A stretch of DNA of 64,000 nt from Anaerolineaceae bacterium (GTDB lineage Bacteria > Chloroflexota > Anaerolineae > Aggregatilineales > Phototrophicaceae): positions 1,860,001 to 1,924,000 of the forward strand of contig JACKCF010000001.1 of NCBI GenBank assembly GCA_020634165.1, read 5' to 3'. The notes below the pieces were generated by a model. That model searched no databases and was not told where the DNA came from. It was given only the letters and a program-made list of their open reading frames with translations. A program made the position numbers and the translations under genes. Every line of letters begins with the position of its first letter. The stretch's first letter is position 1. Positions 44,670 to 53,703 of the stretch are shown in pieces.

Positions 44670-45599
44670 TCAACCAGCGGTCCGTATACGTGGGTCGATG
44701 ACCCCGTATAGCAAGTCGATGACGAATGTCGATAGTAGGAAGGCCACAGCCAGCGCCAGTGTCGCCCCCAGGATGACCGGGTAATCACGTTGCAGGACGG
44801 CGGTCACGCCCAGGCGGCCAATGCCCGGAATATTAAATATGGTCTCCACGATGAATGAGCCGCTTAAAATTCGCCCAATCAGAATGCCGATGACTGTCAG
44901 CACCGGGAACAGTGCATTACGCAACCCATGCCGGATGATGACTGCACGGTTGCTCAGTCCTTTAGCGCGGGCTGTCGTCATATAATCCTGATGCAAAACC
45001 TCCAGCATGGATGCGCGCACCAGCCGCGAGAGCAGGGCACACGGGCGTGTCGCTAACGTGATCGCTGGCAAGACGTAGTGAGCTGGCGTTTCATAGCCTG
45101 CAACGGGCAGCCAATCTAGCCGCAGCGCGAACAAGAGGACCATAAATGTTGCCAGCGCAAAATCCGGCAAAGAAATGCCGACCAGGGCCAGTGTCATTGC
45201 TCCGGTATCAACCCAGGTGTTATAGCCCAATGCAGACACAACCCCCAGCAATACCGCGATGATGATAGCGAATACAATCGCAATGCTTTCCCAGGTGAGC
45301 GTGACCACAATCGCAGGGCCTAACAACTCCGTGACATCCGTCCCCACATAATGATAGGACTTGCCCAGATCGCCCTGTAATGCATTGCCAACATAGTAAC
45401 CGTATTGCACCAGGATAGGCTGATCCAGTCCGTAGCGTGCCCGCCACTCATCGAGTACATCCTGCGGGATATTCTGGTCGCCTGCCATCAACCGCAGCGG
45501 ATCGCCCGGTGCGAGGCGCGAAGCCGTAAATGCCAGCAAAGTCGCCCCGAACAGGCTGAACACGATGAAGAAAATCCGCTGGAGTAGGTATCGTTGCAT
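44670..45599 (-). CDS. Peptide/nickel-type ABC transporter permease, DppB/OppB-like
   Basis: The 309-aa protein is a typical DppB permease: first helix MQRYLLQRIFFIVFSLFGAT, then the periplasmic loop with RLAPGDPLRLMAGDQNIPQD, and five more helices. The ATPase-contact segment MTTARAKGLSNRAVIIRHGLR occurs near residue 215-235. These permeases form heterodimers with DppC proteins to move peptides, amino-sugars or other solutes. Spacing to the downstream dppC is 10 bp and the binding protein gene lies 89 bp upstream. The substrate cannot be read from the permease. Confidence 0.92.
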   Translation of the reverse strand: MQRYLLQRIFFIVFSLFGATLLAFTASRLAPGDPLRLMAGDQNIPQDVLDEWRARYGLDQPILVQYGYYVGNALQGDLGKSYHYVGTDVTELLGPAIVVTLTWESIAIVFAIIIAVLLGVVSALGYNTWVDTGAMTLALVGISLPDFALATFMVLLFALRLDWLPVAGYETPAHYVLPAITLATRPCALLSRLVRASMLEVLHQDYMTTARAKGLSNRAVIIRHGLRNALFPVLTVIGILIGRILSGSFIVETIFNIPGIGRLGVTAVLQRDYPVILGATLALAVAFLLSTFVIDLLYGVIDPRIRTAG

Positions 45600-45688
45600 A
45601 AGATCAGATTTTCTGAATGAGTGACACGGCCATAGGTGAAGTGGAGTGGGCCAGTTGGCCCACTCTCAGCGAATAGCTAGGAATGCCC

Positions 45689-47254
45689 TTAGCCCTTGAC
45701 GACTGTTTCAAAACCCAATGGGCCGAACAGATTGGCACGGAAGCCCGTTACATCTGGATTGACCAGGTAGATGTAGCGCGAGTACCCCAGCGGGATCATT
45801 GCAGCATCTTGCATAGCCAGTGCTTCAGCATCCTGCCAATTGGCTTTGGCTTCTTCAAAGTCCGTCGCTGTACGGGCGGCTTCGACCAAAGCATCGACCT
45901 CTTCGTTACAGTACGTAGAGAAGTTGCTGTCCAACCCACAAACCAGCATCTCATACGTCCACACTGATGCACTTGGGGAGTCGGCTGTCCAGCCAAACAG
46001 GAAGAACTGCCAGCGATCATGTGCCCAGAGGCCGTCAATCATATCACCGCGTTCCGGTTGGATGATCTCGACCGTAATGCCCAGGTTGGCATTGAGCATA
46101 GCTGCAATTGCTTCTGCATTGGTGCTGCTGAGTGTTGCCAGTTCAAGCGTCGGGAAGCCCTCACCACCCGGATAACCAGCATCCGCCAGTAATTCCTGGG
46201 CCATCACCGGATCATAAGCATAGCCTGCGAGTTCCGGGTTGTACTCAGGGATATTCGGCGGAACCAGGCCCGTCGCGACTGTCCAGGCGCTATTGAGTAC
46301 TGACGCGATCAGTGTTTCGCGGTCAATTGCATAGTTGAACGCCTGCCGTACACGCACATCCTGGAACGGCTCGAACATGCTCTGGTTCATGCCAGCATAT
46401 TGGATCTGTGCCCGTGTAAAGTATTGGATTTGTTCACCCAGGACTGCATCATTTGTTACGCGCTCCAACTCAGCCGGTGGCACAGCAACAATATCCAGTT
46501 CGCCAGCTTCATACTGTGCCAGGGATGTCGTCGTATCGGGAACAACAACAAATTCGATGCGGTCAATCTCAGGTGCACCCAGGAAGAAATCAGGGTTGGA
46601 TTCCAGCACAATGCTTACATTCGGCGTCCATTCGACGAACTTGAATGGACCTGCCCCAACAGGGGTATCAACCCATTCTGGCTGGCCTTCGACAACGGCC
46701 TCTAAAGGCACAACCCAGGTCACCGGGGTCGCCAGGCTTTGCAAAAAGCTGAGTGAGGGCCGAGTCAGTGTCACCTGTAGTGTCAGGTCGTCAATGACCT
46801 CAACACCGGACAGTTCATCGGCTTCGCCAGCATACAGTTCAGCACCACCAACGACTACTTCCCAGGGTTCACCAGCGGATTGTGCGCCTAGGCTGGCATC
46901 CAGATAACGCTCCCAACCCAGCTTGAAGTCCTCAGCCACAATCGAACGGCCATTGTGCCACAGCGCATCATCGCGCAATGTGAATGTATACACTAAGCCA
47001 TCATCAGAAACGCTGTAGTCGCTCACCAGGTATGGCACGACATTTGTGTCGATGTCATAGGTGAACAATCCGGCATGCAGATTCAGTGCCAGTTGGCCGG
47101 AGACCAGCTCTTTCACAAGCCCAGGTTCAAGGCTGGCGGGGTCACTCGTAATCGGGAACCTCAAAACGGTTGGTTCATCTTGCGCGAATGCCTGAATGCT
47201 GAATATCAGCATCAGGACGACGAATACCAGGACTTTCGTTGTTCTCTGCAACAT
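45689..47254 (-). CDS. ABC transporter substrate-binding protein, family 5 (peptide/opine type)
   Basis: The 521-aa secreted protein has a signal peptide (MLQRTTKVLVFVVLMLIFSI) ending near AFAQ. The mature part follows the SBP_bac_5 pattern, with the N-terminal strand TVLRFPITSDPASLEPGLV, then YTFTLRDDALWHNGRSIVAEDF, and a C-terminal AEALAMQDAAMIPLGYSRY helix and strand. The start at 47254 is set by GGAGG 5 bp upstream. It captures the solute for the permeases encoded next. Because the upstream genes encode an aminotransferase, a creatininase-family hydrolase and an amidohydrolase, the ligand may be a nitrogen-containing or amide compound rather than a plain peptide; this is inference. Confidence 0.9.
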   Translation of the reverse strand: MLQRTTKVLVFVVLMLIFSIQAFAQDEPTVLRFPITSDPASLEPGLVKELVSGQLALNLHAGLFTYDIDTNVVPYLVSDYSVSDDGLVYTFTLRDDALWHNGRSIVAEDFKLGWERYLDASLGAQSAGEPWEVVVGGAELYAGEADELSGVEVIDDLTLQVTLTRPSLSFLQSLATPVTWVVPLEAVVEGQPEWVDTPVGAGPFKFVEWTPNVSIVLESNPDFFLGAPEIDRIEFVVVPDTTTSLAQYEAGELDIVAVPPAELERVTNDAVLGEQIQYFTRAQIQYAGMNQSMFEPFQDVRVRQAFNYAIDRETLIASVLNSAWTVATGLVPPNIPEYNPELAGYAYDPVMAQELLADAGYPGGEGFPTLELATLSSTNAEAIAAMLNANLGITVEIIQPERGDMIDGLWAHDRWQFFLFGWTADSPSASVWTYEMLVCGLDSNFSTYCNEEVDALVEAARTATDFEEAKANWQDAEALAMQDAAMIPLGYSRYIYLVNPDVTGFRANLFGPLGFETVVKG

Positions 47255-47330
47255 CTTCGCCTCCACAATTGATTGAATGCAATCTTACGAGGGTGAGGTC
47301 CACATGTGCCAAACCCTCGTTATGGCCAGA

Positions 47331-48614
47331 TTAGTTGTTGAGGGCAGCCCTCAAAGCGGCTTCGATGACATTTGCGGCGTGTTCCGCTTGCGCTTGCGTG
47401 ATGACCAGTGGCGGTCGTACATCCAGAATGTGACTCCGGCTGCCAAAGTAGACCCCTTGCTCATAGCAAATGGGCTGTATCTGCTGCACGATTTCAGGAT
47501 AGGGGTCCTTTGTCTCGGCGTCTTTGACAAACTCCATCGCGATAGAAAGCCCTTTGCCCCGGACATCCCCGATCACGTTGAATTCAGATTGCATTTGCTC
47601 AAAACGGGTGAGCAGATAATTCCCAACCTCCAGCGCATGTTCCGGTAGATTTTCATCTTCCATGATGTCCAGCACAGCCAGCGCAGAAGAGGCTGCGAAG
47701 AAGTTGCCGCCATTACCACCGCTCAACTCACCAGGGCTGAGGGCATCAAACAGACGTGCCTCACCGATTATTCCGGCAATTGCGATGCCACTGCCCAGCC
47801 CCTTGCCAATGCAAATCATGTTGGGGCGCAGGTTTTCCCATTCCAGTGCGAACATCTTGCCCGTCCGCCCAAACGAGGACTGCACTTCGTCCAGAATAAA
47901 CAGCACATCCCGTTCTTCGCACCACGTTTGCAGGCGCGTCAGATAACCTTCTGGTGGGAAGACCATGCCACCCACACCCTGATACGGCTCCACGATGACC
48001 GCAGCGAGATCGTCTGTGCTTTCGTACTGCATTACCTGGTCGAGGAAGTCGACGCAAAACATATCGCAGTCTTCTGGCTGCTTGCCGAAGGGGCAGCGGT
48101 AGCAATTGGGGTAGGGCGTATGCAGCACCCCCGGCATCACAGGCCCAAACTGCCGCCTGCGTCGCATCAGGCCATTTAAGCTCGATGCCGCATAGGTCCG
48201 GCCATAGACGCCACCCCAAAAGGCCATGATTTCGTGCTTGCCGGTATAGCGTCGGGCGATCTTCACGGCCCAGTCAATGGCCTCACTGCCTTCTGATACC
48301 AGATAGACTTTGTCCAGGTTCTCCGGCGTGATGTCCGCCAGCCGCTTGACCAACTGGGCGCGGGCCGCATTGGTTTGGCCGCTCTTGTTGGTAATCATCA
48401 CATCAAGCGCCGCCTTTAGCGCGGCCACATGGCGCGGATGCCGATGCCCCACGTTCATGATGATGTCGCTCAGATCAATCGATGTATGCCCATCGGTATC
48501 GGTTAGGGTTGCGCCCTCTGCCCGTTCGATCACAATCTCCCGCGAATTCGGGCTGAAATCCGCGTCGTACTGCGTCGCCAGGGCCAGGATGCGCTCTTTG
48601 GTCATTTCTGGCAT
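47331..48614 (-). CDS. Class III aminotransferase (PLP-dependent)
   Basis: The 427-aa enzyme belongs to the ornithine/GABA/beta-alanine class of PLP aminotransferases. LVSEGSEAIDWAVKIARRYTG holds the cofactor phosphate loop, DEVQSSFGRTGKM carries the pyridine-nitrogen Asp, and ICIGKGLGSGIAIAG the Schiff-base Lys. It has the YPNCYRCPFGKQPEDCDMFC insertion with four Cys seen in some omega-amino acid aminotransferases. The second MTKERI start is also possible (9 bp downstream). It begins 1 bp after the creatininase stop, so they are tightly linked. The substrate is not determinable, but an omega- or beta-amino acid derived from the imported compound is plausible. Confidence 0.9.
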   Translation of the reverse strand: MPEMTKERILALATQYDADFSPNSREIVIERAEGATLTDTDGHTSIDLSDIIMNVGHRHPRHVAALKAALDVMITNKSGQTNAARAQLVKRLADITPENLDKVYLVSEGSEAIDWAVKIARRYTGKHEIMAFWGGVYGRTYAASSLNGLMRRRRQFGPVMPGVLHTPYPNCYRCPFGKQPEDCDMFCVDFLDQVMQYESTDDLAAVIVEPYQGVGGMVFPPEGYLTRLQTWCEERDVLFILDEVQSSFGRTGKMFALEWENLRPNMICIGKGLGSGIAIAGIIGEARLFDALSPGELSGGNGGNFFAASSALAVLDIMEDENLPEHALEVGNYLLTRFEQMQSEFNVIGDVRGKGLSIAMEFVKDAETKDPYPEIVQQIQPICYEQGVYFGSRSHILDVRPPLVITQAQAEHAANVIEAALRAALNN

Positions 48615-49376
48615 TTAGTCATCCTCAGGGATGTCATAATCCACGAAATTCTGTGCGAAATAGATGATGTCCTGGGCTTTAGCGGCCAGCGCCTTTTCGC
48701 CTTTTTCGACTGTCGCCAGGGTAGCGTTGCCATTGATACCGCTCTTAGTGCGCATCTTGCCGCCAACGTGCAGTTTCTTCACGCCATCTTTGCCGAACGC
48801 ACCGATGACACCTTTACGCACTTCATTAGGGGCTAGCTCCATCTTCACCAGATCAGGACGCAGCGCCAGCATGCAGGATGTCTCCATTTCGTCCGCGTGG
48901 CCGCCTTTTTCCTGTTCCTCAATCTCGGCATACACTTCTGATCCCAGGCCGAGGATGTCTGTCACGGCGACGACAATACCCAACTCGTTATGCAAGTCGG
49001 ACGACAGCGTCCGCAGCGGTGGATGTGTCGAAACGCCGCCATCCAGAATGATGAACTTCTTAATGCCAAAGCGATGGATCGACTTGATAATATCGGCCAC
49101 AATCGCCTTAAAGTGCTCGGCTTCAATAGATACGCTGCCTTCCCAATCGACAAAGGCCGGGTAGTACGCATAGGGCAGTGTCGGCAGCAAGATGATCGGT
49201 GCTTCTTCGACAACTCTGTTGGCCAGATCATCGACCACCATCTGATCAGTTCCGAGCGGCAGATGTGGGCCGTGTTCCTTGGAACCACCGCCAATCGGTA
49301 GCATCGCTATCGAATACTTTTTAAAGACCTCAATCGCTTCGGTCCATGTGATTTCGGATATGCGGACGCCCTTCAT
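48615..49376 (-). CDS. Creatininase-family amidohydrolase
   Basis: The 253-aa protein has the creatininase fold and metal-binding residues: MLPIGGGSKEHGPHLPLGTD (about 25-44) with Glu, His and Asp ligands, LDGGVSTHPPLRTL, and GGHADEMETSCMLAL near residue 158 with His and Glu. Members hydrolyse cyclic or amide C-N bonds (creatinine, formamidopyrimidines) or related substrates such as keto-inositols. Its ATG overlaps the stop of the amidohydrolase gene (ATGA). Because a second hydrolase, an aminotransferase and a solute importer share the operon, a stepwise breakdown of one imported compound is likely. The true substrate is unknown. Confidence 0.88.
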   Translation of the reverse strand: MKGVRISEITWTEAIEVFKKYSIAMLPIGGGSKEHGPHLPLGTDQMVVDDLANRVVEEAPIILLPTLPYAYYPAFVDWEGSVSIEAEHFKAIVADIIKSIHRFGIKKFIILDGGVSTHPPLRTLSSDLHNELGIVVAVTDILGLGSEVYAEIEEQEKGGHADEMETSCMLALRPDLVKMELAPNEVRKGVIGAFGKDGVKKLHVGGKMRTKSGINGNATLATVEKGEKALAAKAQDIIYFAQNFVDYDIPEDD

Positions 49377-50182
49377 TGTGCTTCCTTTCCTATAGTCAGT
49401 CCCAGATAATCCAGAATGTTCTGCCCCAGAATGCGTTCTTTTACGCTTTCAGGAACGTTGCTTTGTTGTATGATGTTCAATTCATCTGCCAGCGGATCGC
49501 CACCCATATAGCTGTTGAACGGATAATCTGACCCAAATACCAGGCGCTTCTCGCCGATAATCTCAATCGCCCGTGTGATGATGGCTGGATCTCTAACCGT
49601 TGAGGTATCAAAAATGACGTTTGGTTCATCTGCCAGTCCGAGCAAGGCTTCTTCAACGCGCATACTGGTATTGGGTGTGTTGCGTCCCATATGCGCGACC
49701 ATCAACTTCAGATTAGGTACTTGCTTCAGAATCGCTTTAGCCTGTTCCGGTACGCTGTAACCCTCACTTGCCCGGAAGTGGATCAGCATTGGCACACCAG
49801 CCTCCGCCATCGTCTGATAAGCCCTGATCAGGTCAAATCGTTCTGGCGCATACAAAATGTTCTGCTGCTTAAAACCCATCATGCCTTTCAAAAGCCAGGA
49901 TTCGGTATCATCGCCCACCAGTCCAAATGGAATCATACGATCAGGGTAGGCCTGATAGGCATCCAACACATAATCATTCGCCAGGACACGATCAACTTCT
50001 TTTAGTGGGAAGCCGAAAACAATCGCCCGATCAACCTCATTGGCGTTCATCACATCGATCTGGCTGGCAACGCTGTTTTCCATTCGGTCCTGGAACGCCG
50101 GACGGCTCCTGCGCTCCTCGGAAATTGGCTCACTGAAAAAGCTTTCCAGCCCAATATGAACGTGGCTGTCAATGACGGGCAT
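49373..50182 (-). CDS. Amidohydrolase family 2 protein
   Basis: The 269-aa TIM-barrel protein starts MPVIDSHVHIG with the H-x-H metal motif at residues 7-9. Other conserved points are MLIHFRASEGY (His near 131), LMVAHMGRN (His near 162), and VFGSDYPFNSY with the catalytic Asp near 226. This is the amidohydrolase_2 group, which hydrolyses lactones or decarboxylates aromatic or keto acids. It is the second gene of the GntR-led operon, starting 2 bp after the regulator's stop, and overlaps the creatininase gene by 4 bp. The reaction is not identifiable beyond the family. Confidence 0.88.
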   Translation of the reverse strand: MPVIDSHVHIGLESFFSEPISEERRSRPAFQDRMENSVASQIDVMNANEVDRAIVFGFPLKEVDRVLANDYVLDAYQAYPDRMIPFGLVGDDTESWLLKGMMGFKQQNILYAPERFDLIRAYQTMAEAGVPMLIHFRASEGYSVPEQAKAILKQVPNLKLMVAHMGRNTPNTSMRVEEALLGLADEPNVIFDTSTVRDPAIITRAIEIIGEKRLVFGSDYPFNSYMGGDPLADELNIIQQSNVPESVKERILGQNILDYLGLTIGKEAQ

Positions 50183-50184
50183 CT

Positions 50185-50967
50185 TTACAACTCCATATGG
50201 GCGACCTGGCCCATAGTCTGTACGGTATTCCCCGTATCATCGCGATAAATTTCCATGGTGAGTTCATGCTGGCCGCCAGGATAATAAAGCTGGATATACT
50301 CCACTGGACGTTCCTCATTGGTGTACGTCACCCTGTTGACCGCCAATACAGGGGAATGTGTGGAAATCCCCAGCGCATAGGAGATTTCGTCATCGGCAGC
50401 GATCGCGGTGATGCGTTGTGATGCCCGTTTGAGCGTGATACCTGCCTTGGCAGTCAGCAGTGCATAAATCGGCGTTGTTTCTACTTCCTCTGGGCTGATG
50501 ATGCGCCCGACTTCATAGGGCAAATAGATAACCGCATAGGCTACGGGAATGCCATCAACGGTATGCCGCCGCTTAATCTGTAGCACTCTTTCAGATGGAT
50601 TAAGTTCTAATAAGGAAGCCAGACGGCCAGTGGCTTGTAGCGTTTCAAAGCTGAGGCTTTCCATCACCTGCGTGGGGTAGGCGGTGGTCATCATCTCTGC
50701 GAAGCCTTGCAGCGTCTGTAAATTCTCTTCGATCTTCCGTGGATAAACGAAGGTCCCTTTACCTGCCTGCCGCATGATCAGATGGTCATCGGCCAATAAC
50801 TGTAGCGCCTTGCGTACTGTCACACGGCTTAATCCATATGTTTCTGCCAATTGTTCCTCAGTTGGCAGCACATCATGGATATCATATTCACCCGTTTCAA
50901 TTTGCTTCCGTAACAGGTTGTAAAGTTGTTGATAAAGTGGGATAGGGCTGTCGCGTCGGATAATCAT
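50185..50967 (-). CDS. GntR-family regulator, HutC/UTRA type
   Basis: The 260-aa protein has an N-terminal winged helix (IPLYQQLYNLLRKQIETGEY, then LPTEEQLAETYGLSRVTVRK and LMRQAGKGTFV-like turn at about 68-78) and a C-terminal UTRA ligand-binding domain (about 95-245). HutC-type regulators sense a pathway metabolite, frequently a sugar phosphate or amino acid derivative. It is the first gene of the operon running down to the opp permeases and so likely controls it. Repeated TTGTAT sites lie 40-85 bp upstream of its start at 51006-51052, plausible autoregulatory operators. Confidence 0.9.
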   Translation of the reverse strand: MIIRRDSPIPLYQQLYNLLRKQIETGEYDIHDVLPTEEQLAETYGLSRVTVRKALQLLADDHLIMRQAGKGTFVYPRKIEENLQTLQGFAEMMTTAYPTQVMESLSFETLQATGRLASLLELNPSERVLQIKRRHTVDGIPVAYAVIYLPYEVGRIISPEEVETTPIYALLTAKAGITLKRASQRITAIAADDEISYALGISTHSPVLAVNRVTYTNEERPVEYIQLYYPGGQHELTMEIYRDDTGNTVQTMGQVAHMEL

Positions 50968-51005
50968 CTCTCAAAATCACCTTTGGAGGTGTGTTTGCTG
51001 CACAT

Positions 51006-51052
51006 TTGTATCCTCTACGGCCTAAGTTGTATCATATTGTATCTAATTGTAT
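51006..51052. promoter_or_regulatory. Phased TTGTAT repeats upstream of gntR
   Basis: TTGTAT occurs at 51006, 51027, 51037 and 51047, spaced 21, 10 and 10 bp, so all copies face the same side of the helix. They lie directly upstream of the GntR gene and could be its operator, or helically phased bends. The remaining gap to 51463 (about 400 bp) holds the second 67-bp repeat and otherwise AT-rich sequence with no gene seen. Confidence 0.5.
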
Positions 51053-51154
51053 TGTTCTGTCAAAAATCCAACGAATGTATTAGTAGATTTCCGAAGTGAG
51101 AAAACCCTTATTATTAGGATGGTAACAGTGCATATTTCAACCGCACAACAAAAG

Positions 51155-51192
51155 AGCCATTTCTCACGAATACTTGAGGAATGGCTTTTTTA
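51155..51192 (-). terminator. Bidirectional hairpin terminator beyond sugar-kinase gene
   Basis: The hairpin in repeat copy 2 has a T run on the plus strand and, on the minus strand, is followed by CTTTTGTTG. It lies 271 bp past the stop of the kinase gene at 51464 and could end that operon. Confidence 0.5.
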
Positions 51193-51220
51193 TAGGCCTA
51201 GTAAAATTTAGATCGCGGAT
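51155..51220. repeat. 67-bp repeat, copy 2 (contains terminator hairpin)
   Basis: This is the second copy of the segment at 43662-43728, with the same hairpin AGCCATT/AATGGCT at 51155-51186, the T run, and the tail GGCCTAGT-AAATTTAGATCGCGGAT. It differs by a one-base deletion and one substitution. No tRNA precedes it here. Confidence 0.85.
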
Positions 51221-51463
51221 TCGGCTTACTTATCTAAAAGATAGTGTATTTCATATATTGTTTGGCAAAAACACAGGATCGTAGCAAATAAAGCTAAAGC
51301 CTTAGAAATGCACTTTTCGCTAATTTAGATTCTATGGAGGGTTGTAGCTTTGTGATCGTGCTTTGACTTCGAAATTTGTATAAGAATGAATCGAATGGCC
51401 TCAGGTTGCTATTAGTGGCTTAAGAAGATTAGTTCGAATAGTCGCTAAAACGGTCAACATTTC

Positions 51464-52648
51464 TTAACCAAGAAGCATCGGCAGGAATCCGCCGACGAAT
51501 GCATCACCTAGACCGACCGTGGTTCCGATTTGCTGCTCAATATAGGCCACTGGAACGCAGCAGAAATGGGCGTCCACTGCCCCATTTATTTTGTCTGCAA
51601 ATTCTGCGCCCATCGGATTCGGGGCAAAGTTCTCGATTTTTTGATAGTGCTCCAGTGTAATATCATCTCCGTAGCAAAAGCGCGTTGTTGCCAGGGTCGT
51701 TGCCGATTTCAGTGCTTTTGAATACTGGGCTGTGTTGTCACCATAGGCCAGCGCCCAATACTGGGTATGAACGATAATCGTTGGTATCGGGAATTGTCGT
51801 TTAAGATCAGCCAACGCTTGTCTGACCTGGCCAACATCGAGCAAATCCACTTGCCGATGCAGATAGCCTTGAAGCTCATCCTCATTCAGCGCGTAGATGT
51901 CAATATAGTCAGCTAAAGCATTGACCATAAGCGGGCTGAATCGAGGCTCATGGAAGCCAGCATCTTCATAATAAACCAGGGCATCGCCTGGGAGCTTATC
52001 CATGATTCTCTTGAGAGACTCAATCCGATCCAAGAACAGTTCTTCACTGTGCATAGCATTAAAGCCAGAAATCAAAAAGACCTTTGCATCTGTGACCAGA
52101 TCAGCAAAGTCCTCATTGATATTCATCTCGATATTGACACTATCGCTGTGGTAGATGAGCCGCGTGGCATGTTTTGTGCAGATGTCGATGTCATTGGCCT
52201 GTACACAGATGTTTTTGCCAAATTGGACGATTAGATGTGGATACGATTTTTCTTCTGTGCCGCTGCAAACAAAGGGACTATCCGACGGAATAAGCTTTCG
52301 GACCTGGTCATTCATCGTGACAAGGTGCAGTACAGACGTATAGCCCAATTTGCGCATCGCGATGGCAGCCCGGACCGACGTTCCGCCTAATGTAATTTTG
52401 TTCTCAAAATGCCTGGAAAATTCTTCAATAATGTCAGACGAGGCAACAAAGCGTTCCCCACCGCTGCCGATCTTCATAAAACCAAGAACCGAAACGACAA
52501 GATCGCGCTCAGAACGTATAGAATGGTCGATACCTAATTCGTCATCGTGAATGTCATATTCTAAGATGAGTCTTTTAATAGCTTCGGAGTTCCAGGCAAT
52601 TTCATAGTCGATATTATTGCCAAATCCCAGAGCAATTTTTTCTGTCAT
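51464..52648 (-). CDS. ADP-dependent phosphofructokinase/glucokinase-like sugar kinase
   Basis: The 394-aa protein has a ribokinase-like fold. It begins MTEKIALGFGNNIDYEI, resembling the GxNxNxD opening of ADP-dependent kinases, and continues with KITLGGTSVRAAIAMRKLGY (sugar-site glycines). It ends with TTVGLGDAFVGGFLP, whose GxGD motif supplies the catalytic Asp. The length (about 400 aa) matches ADP_PFK_GK enzymes, while ordinary PfkB kinases are near 310 aa. It is the last gene of the sugar operon, after a class II aldolase, so it probably makes the sugar bisphosphate or monophosphate the aldolase needs. The phosphoryl donor cannot be decided from sequence. A TTG 15 bp upstream is a less likely start. 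Confidence 0.75.
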   Translation of the reverse strand: MTEKIALGFGNNIDYEIAWNSEAIKRLILEYDIHDDELGIDHSIRSERDLVVSVLGFMKIGSGGERFVASSDIIEEFSRHFENKITLGGTSVRAAIAMRKLGYTSVLHLVTMNDQVRKLIPSDSPFVCSGTEEKSYPHLIVQFGKNICVQANDIDICTKHATRLIYHSDSVNIEMNINEDFADLVTDAKVFLISGFNAMHSEELFLDRIESLKRIMDKLPGDALVYYEDAGFHEPRFSPLMVNALADYIDIYALNEDELQGYLHRQVDLLDVGQVRQALADLKRQFPIPTIIVHTQYWALAYGDNTAQYSKALKSATTLATTRFCYGDDITLEHYQKIENFAPNPMGAEFADKINGAVDAHFCCVPVAYIEQQIGTTVGLGDAFVGGFLPMLLG

Positions 52649-52765
52649 AGAGACCCCACTCAACCGTTGGCGTGGTTCATCAAGTCTGCGATAAAGACAA
52701 CTGATTGTCCGGCAGTTGCTTTATCGCAAACCAGAGTAAACTTTTTGGCCCAAGCCTTGAAATTC

Positions 52766-53626
52766 CTAGTAAAGGTCAGCTTTGCCAGCAGCATCAAAAA
52801 GTTTAATTTTGTGATGGGCGACGACCTTCATGGCATCGATACAGGCAGGGTAGATGGTGACTGGCTCATACCGATTTGGATCGGCCAGCAGTTCACGACA
52901 TTTCTGATAGAACGCGGACTTGATGTCGCTGGAAATATTAATCTTGTTGATGCCCAGCTTGACCGATTGTGCGATTTCATCATCAGGGTTCGCCGAACCA
53001 CCATGCAGCACCAGCGGAATATCCACCCTCGACGTGATCTCTTTGAGTAAATCCAGTTTCAGTTCCGGCTTCTTATCTTTTGGATAAATACCATGTGCCG
53101 TACCAATCGCGACAGCGAGGGTATCCACATTCGTTTCCTGGACAAAAGTCTCAACATCATCTGGATTCACATAGATAATTTCTTCCGTACCCGCTTCGGC
53201 ATCTGCACCTGTAGTGCCAATCGTACCGAGTTCGCCCTCTACAGATACATTGACAGCATGGGCGATTTCGACAGCCTGCTTGCTGATGGCGATATTTTCC
53301 TCTAGCGGACGGGTGGAAGCATCGATCATGACAGACGTAAAGCCGCATTGGATCGCTTCCAGAATCTGCTTCAATGATCCACCATGATCCAGGTGGATAC
53401 ATACCGGAACGCTCATCCTATGCGCTTCTTCGACGGCGGATTTAATAAACGACGGCCGCACAAATGCCAGTTCGTCTGGGTGAATCGCAAAGATAACAGG
53501 GGAGTTCGCTTCTTCTGATGCTTCGATCACACCACGGAGCAGCATGCTATTGCTAATGTTAAACGCGGGCACAGCGAAATGATTGGCATGGGCTACGGCC
53601 AATAATTCTTTCATGTTGAGCAACAT
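52766..53626 (-). CDS. Class II ketose-bisphosphate aldolase
   Basis: The 286-aa zinc aldolase has NHFAVPAFNISNS at residues 15-27, CIHLDHGGSLKQILEAIQCG with the catalytic Asp and first His ligand (about 76-95), IGTAHGIYPK with a second His, and LVLHGGSANPDDEI with a third. These are the marks of fructose- or tagatose-bisphosphate aldolases (FbaA/GatY/KbaY group). It cleaves a ketose bisphosphate to dihydroxyacetone phosphate and an aldehyde. It sits between the ABC permeases and the sugar kinase in the RpiR-led operon, so it most likely acts on a phosphorylated imported sugar rather than serving central glycolysis. Confidence 0.9.
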   Translation of the reverse strand: MLLNMKELLAVAHANHFAVPAFNISNSMLLRGVIEASEEANSPVIFAIHPDELAFVRPSFIKSAVEEAHRMSVPVCIHLDHGGSLKQILEAIQCGFTSVMIDASTRPLEENIAISKQAVEIAHAVNVSVEGELGTIGTTGADAEAGTEEIIYVNPDDVETFVQETNVDTLAVAIGTAHGIYPKDKKPELKLDLLKEITSRVDIPLVLHGGSANPDDEIAQSVKLGINKINISSDIKSAFYQKCRELLADPNRYEPVTIYPACIDAMKVVAHHKIKLFDAAGKADLY

Positions 53627-53703
53627 GTTATTGGTATCTCCTTCTTGAGATGATATGAAACTTTAAAACCCTTGGATAAATGTCGTAACTACCCTATTTA
53701 TAT

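Noticed and set aside
51006..51052. Short regular repeats as a CRISPR array
   Set aside because: The repeat unit is only 6 bp with no 25-40 bp repeats or unique spacers, and no cas genes are present in the window.
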